A stretch of DNA of 64,000 nt from Qipengyuania xiapuensis (GTDB taxonomy: Bacteria; Pseudomonadota; Alphaproteobacteria; Sphingomonadales; Sphingomonadaceae). Location of the stretch: contig NZ_JAIGNL010000001.1 of NCBI RefSeq assembly GCF_019711395.1, positions 682,001 through 746,000 on the forward strand, written 5' to 3'. A model generated the notes under the pieces. The model had not been told where the DNA came from. It saw only the letters and a list, made by a program, of their open reading frames with translations, and searched no databases. This document shows, one piece after another, positions 8,631 through 17,881 of this stretch. The translations under genes and the position numbers were made by a program. Each line of letters opens with the position of its first letter. Positions within the stretch are counted from its first letter, which is position 1.

Positions 8631-9539
8631 ATGGACGTCTACCTCCCCATCGCGAATCTTTCGGTGAACGGGCTGTGGATCGTCGCGCTCGGTGCGCTGA
8701 CCGGCGTCCTGTCCGGCTTGTTCGGCGTTGGCGGGGGCTTCCTCACCACGCCGCTGCTGATCTTCTACGGCATTCCGCCGACGGTCGCTGCCGCCTCCGC
8801 ATCGACGCAGGTGACCGGTGCCAGCGTTTCGGGCGTGATCGCACACGGCAAGCGCAAGGGTGTCGATTATCGCATGGGTGCGGTCATGGTAGGCGGCGGG
8901 ATAATCGGCGCGGCCTTCGGAGCCCTGCTGTTCCGGTTTTTCCGCTCGATCGGCCAGATCGACGTGGTGATCAACGCGCTCTACGTCGTGCTGCTGGGAT
9001 CGATCGGCATCCTGATGGCGCGGGAATCGCTCCAGCTGCTCCGCCGGACCGGCACGGCAAAACAGGCCGCCCGTCGCCGCCACCATCCGCTGGTGGCGAA
9101 CCTGCCGTGGCGTTGGCGCTTCTACGGCTCGGGTCTCTACATCTCGCCGCTTGCCCCTCTGATCGTGGGCATCGTCGTCGGGATACTCACCATGTTGATG
9201 GGCGTGGGCGGTGGCTTCATCCTCGTGCCCGCCATGCTCTACATCCTCGGCATGAGCGCGAACGTCGTGGTCGGAACGAGCCTCTTCAACATCCTCTTTG
9301 TCACCATCGCGACCACGATCATGCACTCGCTGACGACGCGCGCGGTGGACATCGTGCTGGTCGGCCTGCTGCTCATCGGCTCGGTCACGGGCGCGCAGTT
9401 CGGCTCGCAGCTCGCGGTGAAGGCCAAGCCCGAAGTGCTCCGCCTGGTGCTCGCCGCGATCGTGCTGCTGATCGCCTTCCGCATGTTCCTCGGCCTGTTC
9501 TACCAGCCCGACGAAATCTACACGGTCTACCCGCTGTGA
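8631..9539 (+). CDS. TauE/SafE-family sulfite exporter-like permease
   Basis: This 302-residue protein has about eight membrane helices arranged as two similar halves, each opening with a glycine-rich signature: GVLSGLFGVGGGFLTTPLLI (about residues 24-43) and GILTMLMGVGGGFILVPAML (about 183-202). These are hallmarks of the TauE/SafE (DUF81) anion exporters. The transported anion is unknown; sulfite or sulfonates are family precedents. Its TGA overlaps the GTG start of the TIGR02186 gene by four bases, so the two are translationally coupled. Confidence 0.9.
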   Translation: MDVYLPIANLSVNGLWIVALGALTGVLSGLFGVGGGFLTTPLLIFYGIPPTVAAASASTQVTGASVSGVIAHGKRKGVDYRMGAVMVGGGIIGAAFGALLFRFFRSIGQIDVVINALYVVLLGSIGILMARESLQLLRRTGTAKQAARRRHHPLVANLPWRWRFYGSGLYISPLAPLIVGIVVGILTMLMGVGGGFILVPAMLYILGMSANVVVGTSLFNILFVTIATTIMHSLTTRAVDIVLVGLLLIGSVTGAQFGSQLAVKAKPEVLRLVLAAIVLLIAFRMFLGLFYQPDEIYTVYPL

Positions 9540-10285
9540 GGGCGCTGCTGATCCTTTTCGCGGCGCTCATGCTGATGGGGCAGCGCGATCCCGTGCTCGT
9601 TCCCGAGGTCTCGCAGCACGACGTGCAGGTGCGACAGGGCTTCACGGGAACCGAGCTGCTGCTGTTCGGCGCCGTGCTCGACCCTGCCGGAAGGGCGGGG
9701 CAGGACTACGATATCGTCGTGGTTCTCAAGGGCCCCGCCGAGCCGATCCGCCTGCGCGAGAAGGAGCGTTTCGCGGGCGTCTGGGTCAATGCCGACAGCA
9801 ATGACTTCCGCTCGGTCCCGAGCTATTTCGCAGTCGCATCCTCGCGGCCCATTTCCGACATCGTCGATGACAAGACGGCCGCGATCTACGAGTTCGGCAC
9901 GCGATACATCCAGCTTTCGCCGAGCGGCAGCATCGACCCGCAGGAACAGCTTCGCTTCGCGCTGGGTCTGGTCGATCTCAAGCGCCGCCAGGGCCTCTAC
10001 AAGGAGGATTTCGGCGGCGTGCAGATCAGCGAGGGCGTGCTTTACCAGGCGCGGATCTCGCTTCCCTCGAATGTCACCACAGGCACCTATTCGGCGGAGA
10101 CATTCGCCGTGACGCGCGGGCGCGTGATCGCTTCCGCAGTGGCCGAGGTGGAAGTCCGCAAAGTGGGCTTCGAGCGCTTCGTCGAAGTCAGCGCAAATGA
10201 ATGGGGCCTCGCCTATGGCCTCATCGCCGTGCTCATCTCGGTGCTCATGGGCTGGGGCGCAGGCCGCCTTTTTGCCCGTCTCTAA
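9536..10285 (+). CDS. TIGR02186-family membrane-anchored protein
   Basis: This 249-residue protein has an N-terminal signal or anchor (ALLILFAALMLMG), a large extracytoplasmic beta-rich region with VRQGFTGTELLLFGAV and a ligand-like middle, and a C-terminal helix (about residues 222-246, AYGLIAVLISVLMGWGAGRLF). This layout matches TIGR02186, an alphaproteobacterial family of unknown function that recurs beside TauE genes. The start is GTG at 9536, within the TauE stop; the long upstream extension in this frame is a shadow of tauE. It probably works as the periplasmic accessory of the exporter. Confidence 0.8.
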   Translation: MRALLILFAALMLMGQRDPVLVPEVSQHDVQVRQGFTGTELLLFGAVLDPAGRAGQDYDIVVVLKGPAEPIRLREKERFAGVWVNADSNDFRSVPSYFAVASSRPISDIVDDKTAAIYEFGTRYIQLSPSGSIDPQEQLRFALGLVDLKRRQGLYKEDFGGVQISEGVLYQARISLPSNVTTGTYSAETFAVTRGRVIASAVAEVEVRKVGFERFVEVSANEWGLAYGLIAVLISVLMGWGAGRLFARL

Positions 10286-10384
10286 CGCCCCGCAGCGGGT
10301 CCATCGTTGACGTGATCTTAACCGTTATCCGTCATCACGCTGGCGACAGGCGCATGTGCGCAGAAGAAGGGCCAGGGCATACAG

Positions 10385-12403
10385 ATGAACGACATGGGCA
10401 ACGGAAACTTCGGTTCCTACGATCCGCAGCGCCAGATGGAGGGCGAGCAGCCCCCGAGCCGCGGTAACAGCCTGCGCGACCGTATCCGTCGTAGCGCGGA
10501 AAACGAGGAAGCCGAGCGCAAGGGCCAGTCGCGCTCGGGCTATGTCCACCAGCCCCAAGCTGAAGCCCAGCCTGAGGCCGTGCAGCCCGCACCCGCCCAG
10601 CCGGAGCCGCAGCCCGCTCCGCAGCAACCGGTCGAAGAACAAGTCCAGCCCAAGGCCGAAGCTGCTCCTGCAGCAGCCCCGGCTCCTGCCCCAGCTGCCG
10701 CACAGGCCAATCCGGGTGCCGCACCGCCGCGTCCCTCGCAGGCCGCAGCCGAGCCCGCTCCGCAGCCCGCGGCCAAGGACGAAGCGGAAGACCTTCAGCC
10801 CAGTGAAAACGCTACCCAGCCCATCGGTGTCGTGCTGGAGATCGCAGGCTCGGGGTCGATGATCGCAATCGACCTGCAGCGTCTCTCCGAATGCGGTGAC
10901 GACGAAGACCCGGCGATCGCCATGGCTGGGCAGGTCGGTAGCCAGATCAAGATCCGCGTCGGCAACAGCTGGCTGCTCGCCAGCGTCCGCAACCAGAGGC
11001 AGGACCGCAAGGCCGGCAGCATCCTCGCCAACATCGACTTTCTCGGTGAAGGGATCGAGGAAAAGCTGACAGGAAAGCTCCACGGCTTCCGCCGCGGTGT
11101 GACCCGCTATCCGATCCCCGGATCGATGGTCTATCCCGCCTCCACCGCCGACCTGAAGCAGGTCTATGCCAGCGATGGCCGCAGCGCGGTCACCATCGGC
11201 AAGGTCTATCCGACCAAGGATATCCGCGCCGGCCTCTACGTCGACGCAATGCTCGGCAAGCACTTCGCGCTGCTGGGTTCGACCGGTACCGGTAAATCGA
11301 CCAGTGCCGCGCTGATCCTGCACCGCATCTGCGAGGCCGCGCCCGAAGGTCACATCGTGATGATCGACCCTCACGGCGAATACTCGGCCGCATTCCGCCA
11401 GACGGGCGTCATCCTCGACGTCTCGAACCTGCAGATGCCGTACTGGATCATGAACTTCGAGGAACACTGCGAAGTGCTCCTCACCAGCAATGGCAACGAA
11501 CGTCAGGTGGACTCCGATATCCTCGCCAAGTGCCTTCTCAAGGCGCGCAGCAAGAGCAAGCTTGCCGAAAGTATGGGCAAGATTACGGTGGATTCACCGA
11601 TTCCCTACCTGCTCTCGGACCTGTCGAACGAAATCCAGGACCAGATGGGCAAGCTCGACAAGGCGACCAACTCGGCGCCTTACATGCGTATCAAGAACAA
11701 GCTGGACGAACTGAAGGCCGACCCGCGCTACCAGTTCATGTTCTCCGGCATGCTGGTCGCCGACACCATGTCGGACTTCATTGCCAAGATCTTTCGCATG
11801 CCTTCGAACGGCAAGCCGATCTCGATCATCGACGTTTCGGGCGTGCCTTCGGACGTTACCTCGACCGTGGTCGCCGTGCTTAGCCGCTTGGTGTTCGACT
11901 TCGCCATCTGGGGCCGCGAGGAAAAGTGTACGCCGATCCTGCTGGTCTGCGAAGAGGCGCACCGTTACGTTCCGAACGAAAAGAATGCAGACGGTAACTC
12001 GGTCGGCACGATCCTTTCGCGTATCGCCAAGGAAGGCCGTAAATACGGTATCTCGCTCGGACTCATCACGCAGCGTCCATCCGACCTTGCGGAAGGCGTT
12101 CTCTCGCAGTGCGGTACGATCATCTCGATGCGTCTGAACAACGACCGAGACCAGGACTTCGTGCGCGCTGCCATGCCGGAAGGCGCGCGCGGTTTCCTCG
12201 ACGCGATCCCGGCACTGCGCAACCGCGAGTGCATCATCTGCGGCGAGGGTGTCGCCATTCCGATCCGCGTGAGCTTCGACAACCTCGAAGAGGTCAAGCG
12301 TCCGGCTTCGGAAGACCCGAGCTTCGTCGAGATGTGGAACCAGCCCGGCGGCGAAGAGGACATCGTCCTTCGCACCGTGCAGCGCTGGCGCTCGCAGGGC
12401 TAA
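10385..12403 (+). CDS. HerA-like ATPase with DUF87 and a Pro/Ala/Gln-rich N-terminal tail
   Basis: This 672-residue ATPase has a disordered N-terminus (about residues 55-137) made mostly of Pro, Ala, Gln and Glu. A HAS-barrel-like domain follows (about 140-260), then the RecA-like core with Walker A GSTGTGKST (about 299) and Walker B ILLVCEEAHRYVP. SLGLITQRPSDLAEGVLSQC and a sensor-like MRLNNDRD come after. HerA proteins are hexameric DNA translocases that usually pair with the nuclease NurA in DNA end processing. No NurA gene is in the window, so the role here is open. The long acidic-proline tail is unusual and may tether the ring to a partner or membrane. Confidence 0.85.
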   Translation: MNDMGNGNFGSYDPQRQMEGEQPPSRGNSLRDRIRRSAENEEAERKGQSRSGYVHQPQAEAQPEAVQPAPAQPEPQPAPQQPVEEQVQPKAEAAPAAAPAPAPAAAQANPGAAPPRPSQAAAEPAPQPAAKDEAEDLQPSENATQPIGVVLEIAGSGSMIAIDLQRLSECGDDEDPAIAMAGQVGSQIKIRVGNSWLLASVRNQRQDRKAGSILANIDFLGEGIEEKLTGKLHGFRRGVTRYPIPGSMVYPASTADLKQVYASDGRSAVTIGKVYPTKDIRAGLYVDAMLGKHFALLGSTGTGKSTSAALILHRICEAAPEGHIVMIDPHGEYSAAFRQTGVILDVSNLQMPYWIMNFEEHCEVLLTSNGNERQVDSDILAKCLLKARSKSKLAESMGKITVDSPIPYLLSDLSNEIQDQMGKLDKATNSAPYMRIKNKLDELKADPRYQFMFSGMLVADTMSDFIAKIFRMPSNGKPISIIDVSGVPSDVTSTVVAVLSRLVFDFAIWGREEKCTPILLVCEEAHRYVPNEKNADGNSVGTILSRIAKEGRKYGISLGLITQRPSDLAEGVLSQCGTIISMRLNNDRDQDFVRAAMPEGARGFLDAIPALRNRECIICGEGVAIPIRVSFDNLEEVKRPASEDPSFVEMWNQPGGEEDIVLRTVQRWRSQG

Positions 12404-12490
12404 GTTCCTCACTAATCGGCGCTTCTTCCCCAAAATGGAGGAGGCGCCGCTATTCTGGTATGATCGGCTTCCCAACTCGAGGAGTCGGCC

Positions 12491-12841
12491 ATGCACATTC
12501 GACCAGCACTTTACCTGTTCGGAGCCGCTGCCTTTCTTGGCGCTTCGGGCATTTCCCTTGCCGACAGCGGCGAAGGCGGCCCGAGCTTTGTCCAGCGCGG
12601 AGAATGCACGAAGGGCAAGCCCGGCCAGAACGTGTACCTGAAGAACAACACCGACCGTCGGATCCGCGTCACCTACCGGATTTCCTATCGCGACTACAAA
12701 GGCAAGGCGATCAAGCGGGAGCGCTTCAAGGTGCTCGCCGGTGGCCGCGAAAGCCGCGTGGGCTGCTCTCAAGTGAACAACGGCAGTCCGACCGGCCACG
12801 GCTCGACCAAGGCCACCTACAAGATTATCAAATGGAGCTGA
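12491..12841 (+). CDS. Small exported basic protein of unknown function
   Basis: This 116-residue protein has a signal peptide (MHIRPALYLFGAAAFLGASG, cleavage probably after residue 25). The mature part is Lys/Arg-rich with two cysteines, in GECTKGK and VGCSQVNNG, that could form a disulfide. The middle, YLKNNTDRRIRVTYRISYRD, reads as beta strands. GAGGAG lies eight bases before the ATG. It stands alone between the HerA-like gene and the convergent queE. No family was recognised. Confidence 0.75.
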   Translation: MHIRPALYLFGAAAFLGASGISLADSGEGGPSFVQRGECTKGKPGQNVYLKNNTDRRIRVTYRISYRDYKGKAIKRERFKVLAGGRESRVGCSQVNNGSPTGHGSTKATYKIIKWS

Positions 12842-12858
12842 GTGCGTAGCCGCAGGCT

Positions 12859-13593
12859 TCAGGTGCCGCGCGTATCGCCGAACAGGTGGATATGCAGCCG
12901 GTCGCTCATACGGAAACCGTGTTTCACGCAGAGGTCGGCGAGCCATTTCTCGCGTGTCCGCAAAGTCTCGCTGTCGGTGCCTTCGGGCATCAGGAAGACG
13001 TGCCCGGGCTTGAAACGATAGCGTTCGTGCAGCTCCATGACCTCGTCGACATCCGAGGGTTCGGCAATCACGAACTTGAACCATGCCCGCGGGTCGGTGG
13101 CATAGGCATCGAGCCGTTCGGGGATCAGCGCGAGGTCGGCCGGATTGCCGCTGTGCGACAGTTTCGGGCTGACGTTGAACTGGTCGATCCGGATGTCGAG
13201 CGCGGCGGGTGCCTTGGTCGTCCCGTTGGTCTCGATCTCGACCGCAATATCGGGAAGCAGGTCGAGCAGCTTGGCGAGCGCAGGCGCCTGCAGCAGCGGC
13301 TCGCCGCCGGTGATGACGAGGCGGTTCTGCCCCAGCGCCGTAATCCGCGCGGCGACCTCTTCCTCGTCCAGCGTGATCTGGTTGGCCTTGCGCTCGAACG
13401 TCACGCCATCGCGGTGCGGGCGATTGTCGCCCTCGAAATGCCAGGTGTAGGCCGTGTCGCACCACTCGCAGGCGAGGTTGCAGCGCGACAGCCGCATGAA
13501 GGCCACCGGCATGCCGGCGCTCGGCCCTTCGCCCTGTACGGAGGCGAAGATCTCCGGCCCGCCGTCGTCATCGGTGGCGAGGACGAGAGCCAT
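12859..13593 (-). CDS. queE: 7-carboxy-7-deazaguanine synthase
   Basis: This radical SAM enzyme converts 6-carboxytetrahydropterin to 7-carboxy-7-deazaguanine in queuosine and 7-deazapurine synthesis. The 244-residue protein opens with EIFASVQGEGPSAGMPVAFM. It carries a CxxxCxxC cluster in CNLACEWCDTAYTWHF, as in other QueE proteins, and a glycine-rich SAM motif LVITGGEPLLQ. Its start lies one base after the stop of the VOC gene, downstream of valS, so it is co-transcribed with a tRNA synthetase. QueC and QueD genes are not in the window. Confidence 0.93.
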   Translation of the reverse strand: MALVLATDDDGGPEIFASVQGEGPSAGMPVAFMRLSRCNLACEWCDTAYTWHFEGDNRPHRDGVTFERKANQITLDEEEVAARITALGQNRLVITGGEPLLQAPALAKLLDLLPDIAVEIETNGTTKAPAALDIRIDQFNVSPKLSHSGNPADLALIPERLDAYATDPRAWFKFVIAEPSDVDEVMELHERYRFKPGHVFLMPEGTDSETLRTREKWLADLCVKHGFRMSDRLHIHLFGDTRGT

Positions 13594-13594
13594 G

Positions 13595-13954
13595 TCAGCT
13601 GTACACCGTCACTTCGACGCGCATTCCTTCCGGATCGCGGAAGAATGTCGCGGTCTCGCCGGCGAAGGCCTGCTTTTCCGGCACTTCGAAGCCGGCTGCG
13701 GCCATGCCATCGCGCACCGCGTCGAGTGCCGCCATGTCGGGCGCGGTGAAGCCGAGGTGATTGAGGCCGGGGGCATAGCGTTCGTAATCCGAAGTGCTCG
13801 CCTTGGCCTGTTTCAGGTCAATGCTCAGACCGTCATCGCTCGTCCACACGTGGTCACGCGACTTGGTGAACCCGATAAGGTCCAGCAAGGCCGCGTACCA
13901 GGGCAGGCTCGCCTCGAGCGAACGAACCAGCACCACAATGTGATCGAGCTTCAT
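13595..13954 (-). CDS. VOC-family protein (glyoxalase/bleomycin-resistance fold)
   Basis: This 119-residue protein begins MKLDHIVVLVRSLEASLPWY and ends EGMRVEVTVYS, with paired beta-alpha-beta-beta-beta modules. It has metal-type positions in the first strand (His5), in NHLGFTAPD and in EVTV. The substrate is unknown. It sits in a tight minus-strand series: valS ends four bases downstream of its ATG position and queE starts one base after its stop, so it is translated from the same message as both. Confidence 0.8.
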   Translation of the reverse strand: MKLDHIVVLVRSLEASLPWYAALLDLIGFTKSRDHVWTSDDGLSIDLKQAKASTSDYERYAPGLNHLGFTAPDMAALDAVRDGMAAAGFEVPEKQAFAGETATFFRDPEGMRVEVTVYS

Positions 13955-13958
13955 GCGC

Positions 13959-16667
13959 CTAACCTAGGCGCGTGAGCGCGGCCTTCAAGCGTTCGATCTC
14001 TGCCGTGTGATGCGTGTAGTCGGCGCGGGCCTTCTCGACAGCCTCGGGCTTGGCGCGTTCGACGAAGTTGGCGTTGTTCAGGCGACCCTCGAGCGATTTG
14101 GCTTCCTTGGTCGACGCTTCCATCGCCTTGGTGAGGCGCGCCTTCTCGGCTTCGATGTCGATCACGCCTTCGAGCGGGACGATGAAGGCATCGTCGCCCG
14201 CGGCAATTTGCATGGCAGCGCCGCCGGGTGCTTCGGCGAAGTTCACCGGTGTCAGGCGCGCGAGCCGTTCGATAGCTGCCGCGTTCTCCTCGACGACCTT
14301 GCGGCCCAGCGAAGACGGCGAAGGGCAGAAGGCCTCAAGTTTCGCACCCGGAGCAATGCCGAGCTCGTTCTTGGCCGTACGCACCGCGCTGGTGAGCGCG
14401 ATCAGCCAGTCGATCTCGGCCTTCGCTTCGGCGTCGACCTCTGCCTGCGGATCGGGCCACTTGGCGGTGATCAGCGGGTAGTCCGGACGGTCACCCTGCT
14501 TCGACCACAGCTCTTCGGTGATGAAGGGCATGAAAGGGTGGAGCATGACGAGGATCTGGTCGAGCGCCCAGCCGGCGACCGCCTTCGTTTCCTCGTCGAA
14601 ATTGCCCTTGATGAGCTCGATGTACCAGTCGCAGAAACGGTCCCACACGAAGTGGTAAATCGTGTTCGCGGCGGCATCGAAGCGCAGGTCGGCCATCGCC
14701 TGTTCGAGCGCATTCTTGGTCTCGACGACTTCGCCGATGATCCACTTGTTGACTGCCTGCGTTGCAGTGGGCGCCACGATGCTGGTGCTCGCGCCGATGC
14801 CGTTCGACTGGCAGAAACGCGTGGCATTCCAGAGTTTTGTCGCGAAGTTGCGATAGCCCTCGACGCGCTTCTCATCCATCTTGATGTCGCGGCCCTGGCT
14901 TTCCATGGCGGACATGAAGAAGCGCAATGCATCGGCGCCGTACTGGTCAATAAGGCCCAGCGGATCGACGACATTGCCCTTCGACTTCGACATCTTCGCC
15001 CCGTCGGCAGCGCGCACGAGACCGTGGAGATAGAGCCGCGGCCACGGCGCTTTCCCGGTCAGGTGCATGCCCTGCATCATCATGCGCGCATCCCAGAAAA
15101 ACAGGATGTCGAAGCCCGAGATCAGCAGGTCGTTGGGATAGTGCTTGTCGAGCAGGTCTGTCTTGTCCGGCCAGCCGAGCGTGGCGAAGGGCCAGAGCGC
15201 GGAAGAGAACCACGTGTCGAGCACGTCCTCGTCGCGGGTGAGGGCCACGCCTTCACCGGCCTGCGCCTGCGCCTCTTCCTCGGTCATGGCCACATAGGCC
15301 TTGCCCTCGGCATCGTACCACGCGGGGATGCGGTGACCCCACCAGAGCTGGCGGCTGACGCACCAGGGCTGGATGTTCTCCATCCAGTTGAAGAAGGTCT
15401 TCTCCCAAGACTTCGGGACGATCTCGATCGTGCCGTCCTTCACTGCCTCGATGGGCGCCTTGGCGAGCTTTTCGGCATCGACATACCACTGGTCGGTCAG
15501 CCAGGGCTCGATCACCACGCCGCCGCGGTCGCCGAAGGGCGTCGCGATGGTGCGCGGTTCCGCGTCGAGTTCCTGTTCCTCGCCCTTCTTGGTCTTGGCG
15601 ATGTGCGGGATGAGGTAGCCCTGCTCCTTGAGGCGCTGGACGACCAGTTCGCGCGCACCGTCCACCCCGTCGCGCTTGAAACGATGAAGGCCGATGAACT
15701 CCTCGGGCACCAGCCCGTCGGCGGTCTGGCAGACGTTCGCCTCGCCATCGAGCATGTTGAGCATTTCGGCCGGCTTGAAGCCTGCGCGCTTGCCCACGTC
15801 GAAGTCGTTGAAGTCGTGACCCGGCGTGATCTTCACGCAGCCCGAGCCGAGTTCGGGATCGGCGTGCTCGTCGGCCACGATAGGAACGCGGCGTCCTGTG
15901 ATCGGCAGCACGATGTGCTTGCCGACGACCGACTTGAACCGCTCGTCATCGGGATGGACCGCCACTGCCATATCGGCGAGCATGGTTTCGGGCCGCGTCG
16001 TTGCGACGACGAGGTGATCCTTGCCCTCCGATGTCGTGACGCCATCCTCGAGCGGGTATTTGAAGTGCCAGAAAGAGCCCTTCACATCGGTCGTCTCGAC
16101 CTCGAGGTCCGAGATCGCGGTCTTCAGTTTCGGGTCCCAGTTCACCAGCCGCTTGTCGCGGTAGATCAGGCCGTCGTTATAGAGATCGACGAAGGTCTTG
16201 AGCACGGCATTCGAGAAATGCTCGTCCATAGTGAACTGTTCGCGGCTCCAGTCCATCGAACAGCCGAGGCGGCGCAGCTGGCGCGTGATCGTGCCGCCGC
16301 TTTCCTCTTTCCACTCCCAGACCTTGCCCACGAAATCCTCGCGCGAGTAATTCGTGCGCTTGTCCTGGCGCGCCTCCATCTGGCGTTCGACCACCATCTG
16401 CGTCGCGATACCGGCGTGGTCGGTGCCGACCACCCACAGCGCATCCTTGCCGCGCAGGCGCTCATAGCGGATCACCACGTCCTGCAGCGTGTTGTCGAGC
16501 GCGTGGCCGATGTGGAGCGAACCCGTGACGTTGGGCGGCGGGTTCACGATGGTGAAGGGCTCGGCGTCCGGCCGCTCGGGGCGGAACAGGCCGTTTTCTT
16601 CCCAATGCGCGTACCAGCGCTGCTCGATATCGGCGGGATCGAAGGTCTTGGATAGCTCGGTGCTCAT
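13959..16667 (-). CDS. valS: Valyl-tRNA synthetase
   Basis: This class I synthetase charges tRNA-Val. At 902 residues it is of usual bacterial length. The HIGH motif is in [14 protein letters not shown] (about residues 45-58) and [12 protein letters not shown] follows in the catalytic core. The editing domain lies between them, with [14 protein letters not shown]-type residues, and the C-terminal coiled-coil arm occupies about 840-902. It starts the valS-VOC-queE unit and is divergent from mlaE across a 104-base gap that must hold both promoters. Confidence 0.97.
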   Translation of the reverse strand: MSTELSKTFDPADIEQRWYAHWEENGLFRPERPDAEPFTIVNPPPNVTGSLHIGHALDNTLQDVVIRYERLRGKDALWVVGTDHAGIATQMVVERQMEARQDKRTNYSREDFVGKVWEWKEESGGTITRQLRRLGCSMDWSREQFTMDEHFSNAVLKTFVDLYNDGLIYRDKRLVNWDPKLKTAISDLEVETTDVKGSFWHFKYPLEDGVTTSEGKDHLVVATTRPETMLADMAVAVHPDDERFKSVVGKHIVLPITGRRVPIVADEHADPELGSGCVKITPGHDFNDFDVGKRAGFKPAEMLNMLDGEANVCQTADGLVPEEFIGLHRFKRDGVDGARELVVQRLKEQGYLIPHIAKTKKGEEQELDAEPRTIATPFGDRGGVVIEPWLTDQWYVDAEKLAKAPIEAVKDGTIEIVPKSWEKTFFNWMENIQPWCVSRQLWWGHRIPAWYDAEGKAYVAMTEEEAQAQAGEGVALTRDEDVLDTWFSSALWPFATLGWPDKTDLLDKHYPNDLLISGFDILFFWDARMMMQGMHLTGKAPWPRLYLHGLVRAADGAKMSKSKGNVVDPLGLIDQYGADALRFFMSAMESQGRDIKMDEKRVEGYRNFATKLWNATRFCQSNGIGASTSIVAPTATQAVNKWIIGEVVETKNALEQAMADLRFDAAANTIYHFVWDRFCDWYIELIKGNFDEETKAVAGWALDQILVMLHPFMPFITEELWSKQGDRPDYPLITAKWPDPQAEVDAEAKAEIDWLIALTSAVRTAKNELGIAPGAKLEAFCPSPSSLGRKVVEENAAAIERLARLTPVNFAEAPGGAAMQIAAGDDAFIVPLEGVIDIEAEKARLTKAMEASTKEAKSLEGRLNNANFVERAKPEAVEKARADYTHHTAEIERLKAALTRLG

Positions 16668-16771
16668 GGCATGCGCCTTTGCCAGCCTGAATTGTGCAAC
16701 GCAACGCCGTAGGGGACCGGAAATGATACGCGCTTGTTAAGCGAGGCGTTTCCACGCATACCGCGAGCCGC

Positions 16772-17881
16772 ATGACAGGCTTGGCGCAATACGAACTGCA
16801 AGAGGGCGATGGGGGATCGGTGCTGAAGCTCACCGGGCCCTATCTCGTGTCGACGATCGGTCCGATTGACCAGGACCTGCGCGTTATCGAGGGCGATATC
16901 GTCAGCGTCGATATTTCTGGCGTTTCCGAGATCGATACTGTCGGCGCATGGCTGGCCCGCGAAGTCGCCTCGCGCCTCGGTGCCGAGGTTTCCGGGGCGG
17001 GCGATCGCGCACAGCGGCTGCTCGGCGCGCTCGAGGATATCGAAGCCGAGGACGAGCTCTCCGCCCCGCGCCTGCCCGTCTGGAGCCGAGTGCCCGAAGC
17101 TTTGGGTGAGAAGGTCTTCCAGCTGCGGACGGGCACTTATGGTGTCCTGAGCTTCCTTGGCGCACTGCTGATCGCCGCGTGGTCGCTGATCCGCAACCCG
17201 CGCCGTTTCCGCATGGTCGCCCTCGTCAGGCAGGCCGAACTGGTCGGCGTGTCCGCATTGCCGATCATCGGCCTGATGAGCTTCCTCATCGGCATCGTCA
17301 TCGCCCAGCAGGGTGCGGTGCAACTCGCGCAGTTCGGCGCAGAGACGCTGACGATCAACCTCGTCGGGCGCATTACCCTTCGCGAACTCGGCGTGCTGAT
17401 GACCGCGATCATGGTCGCCGGCCGTTCGGGCAGCGCATTCGCCGCCCAGCTCGGCACGATGAAACTGACCGAGGAAGTCGACGCGATGCGCACGATCGGG
17501 ATTGCGCCGATGGAAGCGCTGGTCATCCCGCGGATCATGGCCGCGGTGCTGATGATGCCGCTGCTCGGCTTCTACGCCTCGTGCATGGCGATCATCGGCG
17601 GCGCGGTAATCGGCGACCTTATCCTCGGAATCCCTTTCTGGACTTTCCTCTCGCGTATCCAGGAAGTCGTGCCGACCTACGACCTGTGGGTCGGCCTCAT
17701 CAAGGCGCCTGTCTTCGGGCTGATCATCGGCCTTGCCGGTTGCTATCACGGGCTGCAGGTGCGCGGTAATTCGGAAGAGGTCGGCATTCGCACGACCATG
17801 TCGGTCGTCTCGGCGATCTTCGCCGTGATCGTGCTCGACGCCTTCTTCGCCGTCTTCTTTACCGAGCTGGGGTGGGGCTGA
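16772..17881 (+). CDS. mlaE: MlaE-family ABC transporter permease with N-terminal STAS-like domain
   Basis: This inner-membrane permease belongs to a phospholipid transporter of the Mla type, which moves lipids between the inner and outer membranes. The 369-residue protein has a soluble N-terminal STAS-like domain (about residues 1-100). It is followed by the permease core with GLMSFLIGIVIAQQGAVQL, a conserved ILMTAIMVAGRSGSAFAAQL-like helix, and five predicted membrane segments. The fused STAS domain replaces a separate MlaB. The gene ends in TGATG, sharing a base with the start of mlaF. Confidence 0.92.
   Translation: MTGLAQYELQEGDGGSVLKLTGPYLVSTIGPIDQDLRVIEGDIVSVDISGVSEIDTVGAWLAREVASRLGAEVSGAGDRAQRLLGALEDIEAEDELSAPRLPVWSRVPEALGEKVFQLRTGTYGVLSFLGALLIAAWSLIRNPRRFRMVALVRQAELVGVSALPIIGLMSFLIGIVIAQQGAVQLAQFGAETLTINLVGRITLRELGVLMTAIMVAGRSGSAFAAQLGTMKLTEEVDAMRTIGIAPMEALVIPRIMAAVLMMPLLGFYASCMAIIGGAVIGDLILGIPFWTFLSRIQEVVPTYDLWVGLIKAPVFGLIIGLAGCYHGLQVRGNSEEVGIRTTMSVVSAIFAVIVLDAFFAVFFTELGWG

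Noticed and set aside
12418-12448. Imperfect inverted repeat GGCGCTTCTTCC / GGAGGAGGCGCC after the HerA-like gene
   Set aside because: It can form a stem with two G-U pairs, but no U-run follows; it could equally be chance and overlaps the region before the next ribosome-binding site.
14007-16655. Open frame of 882 codons antisense to valS
   Set aside because: valS is unambiguous through HIGH and KMSKS; the antisense frame is a shadow.
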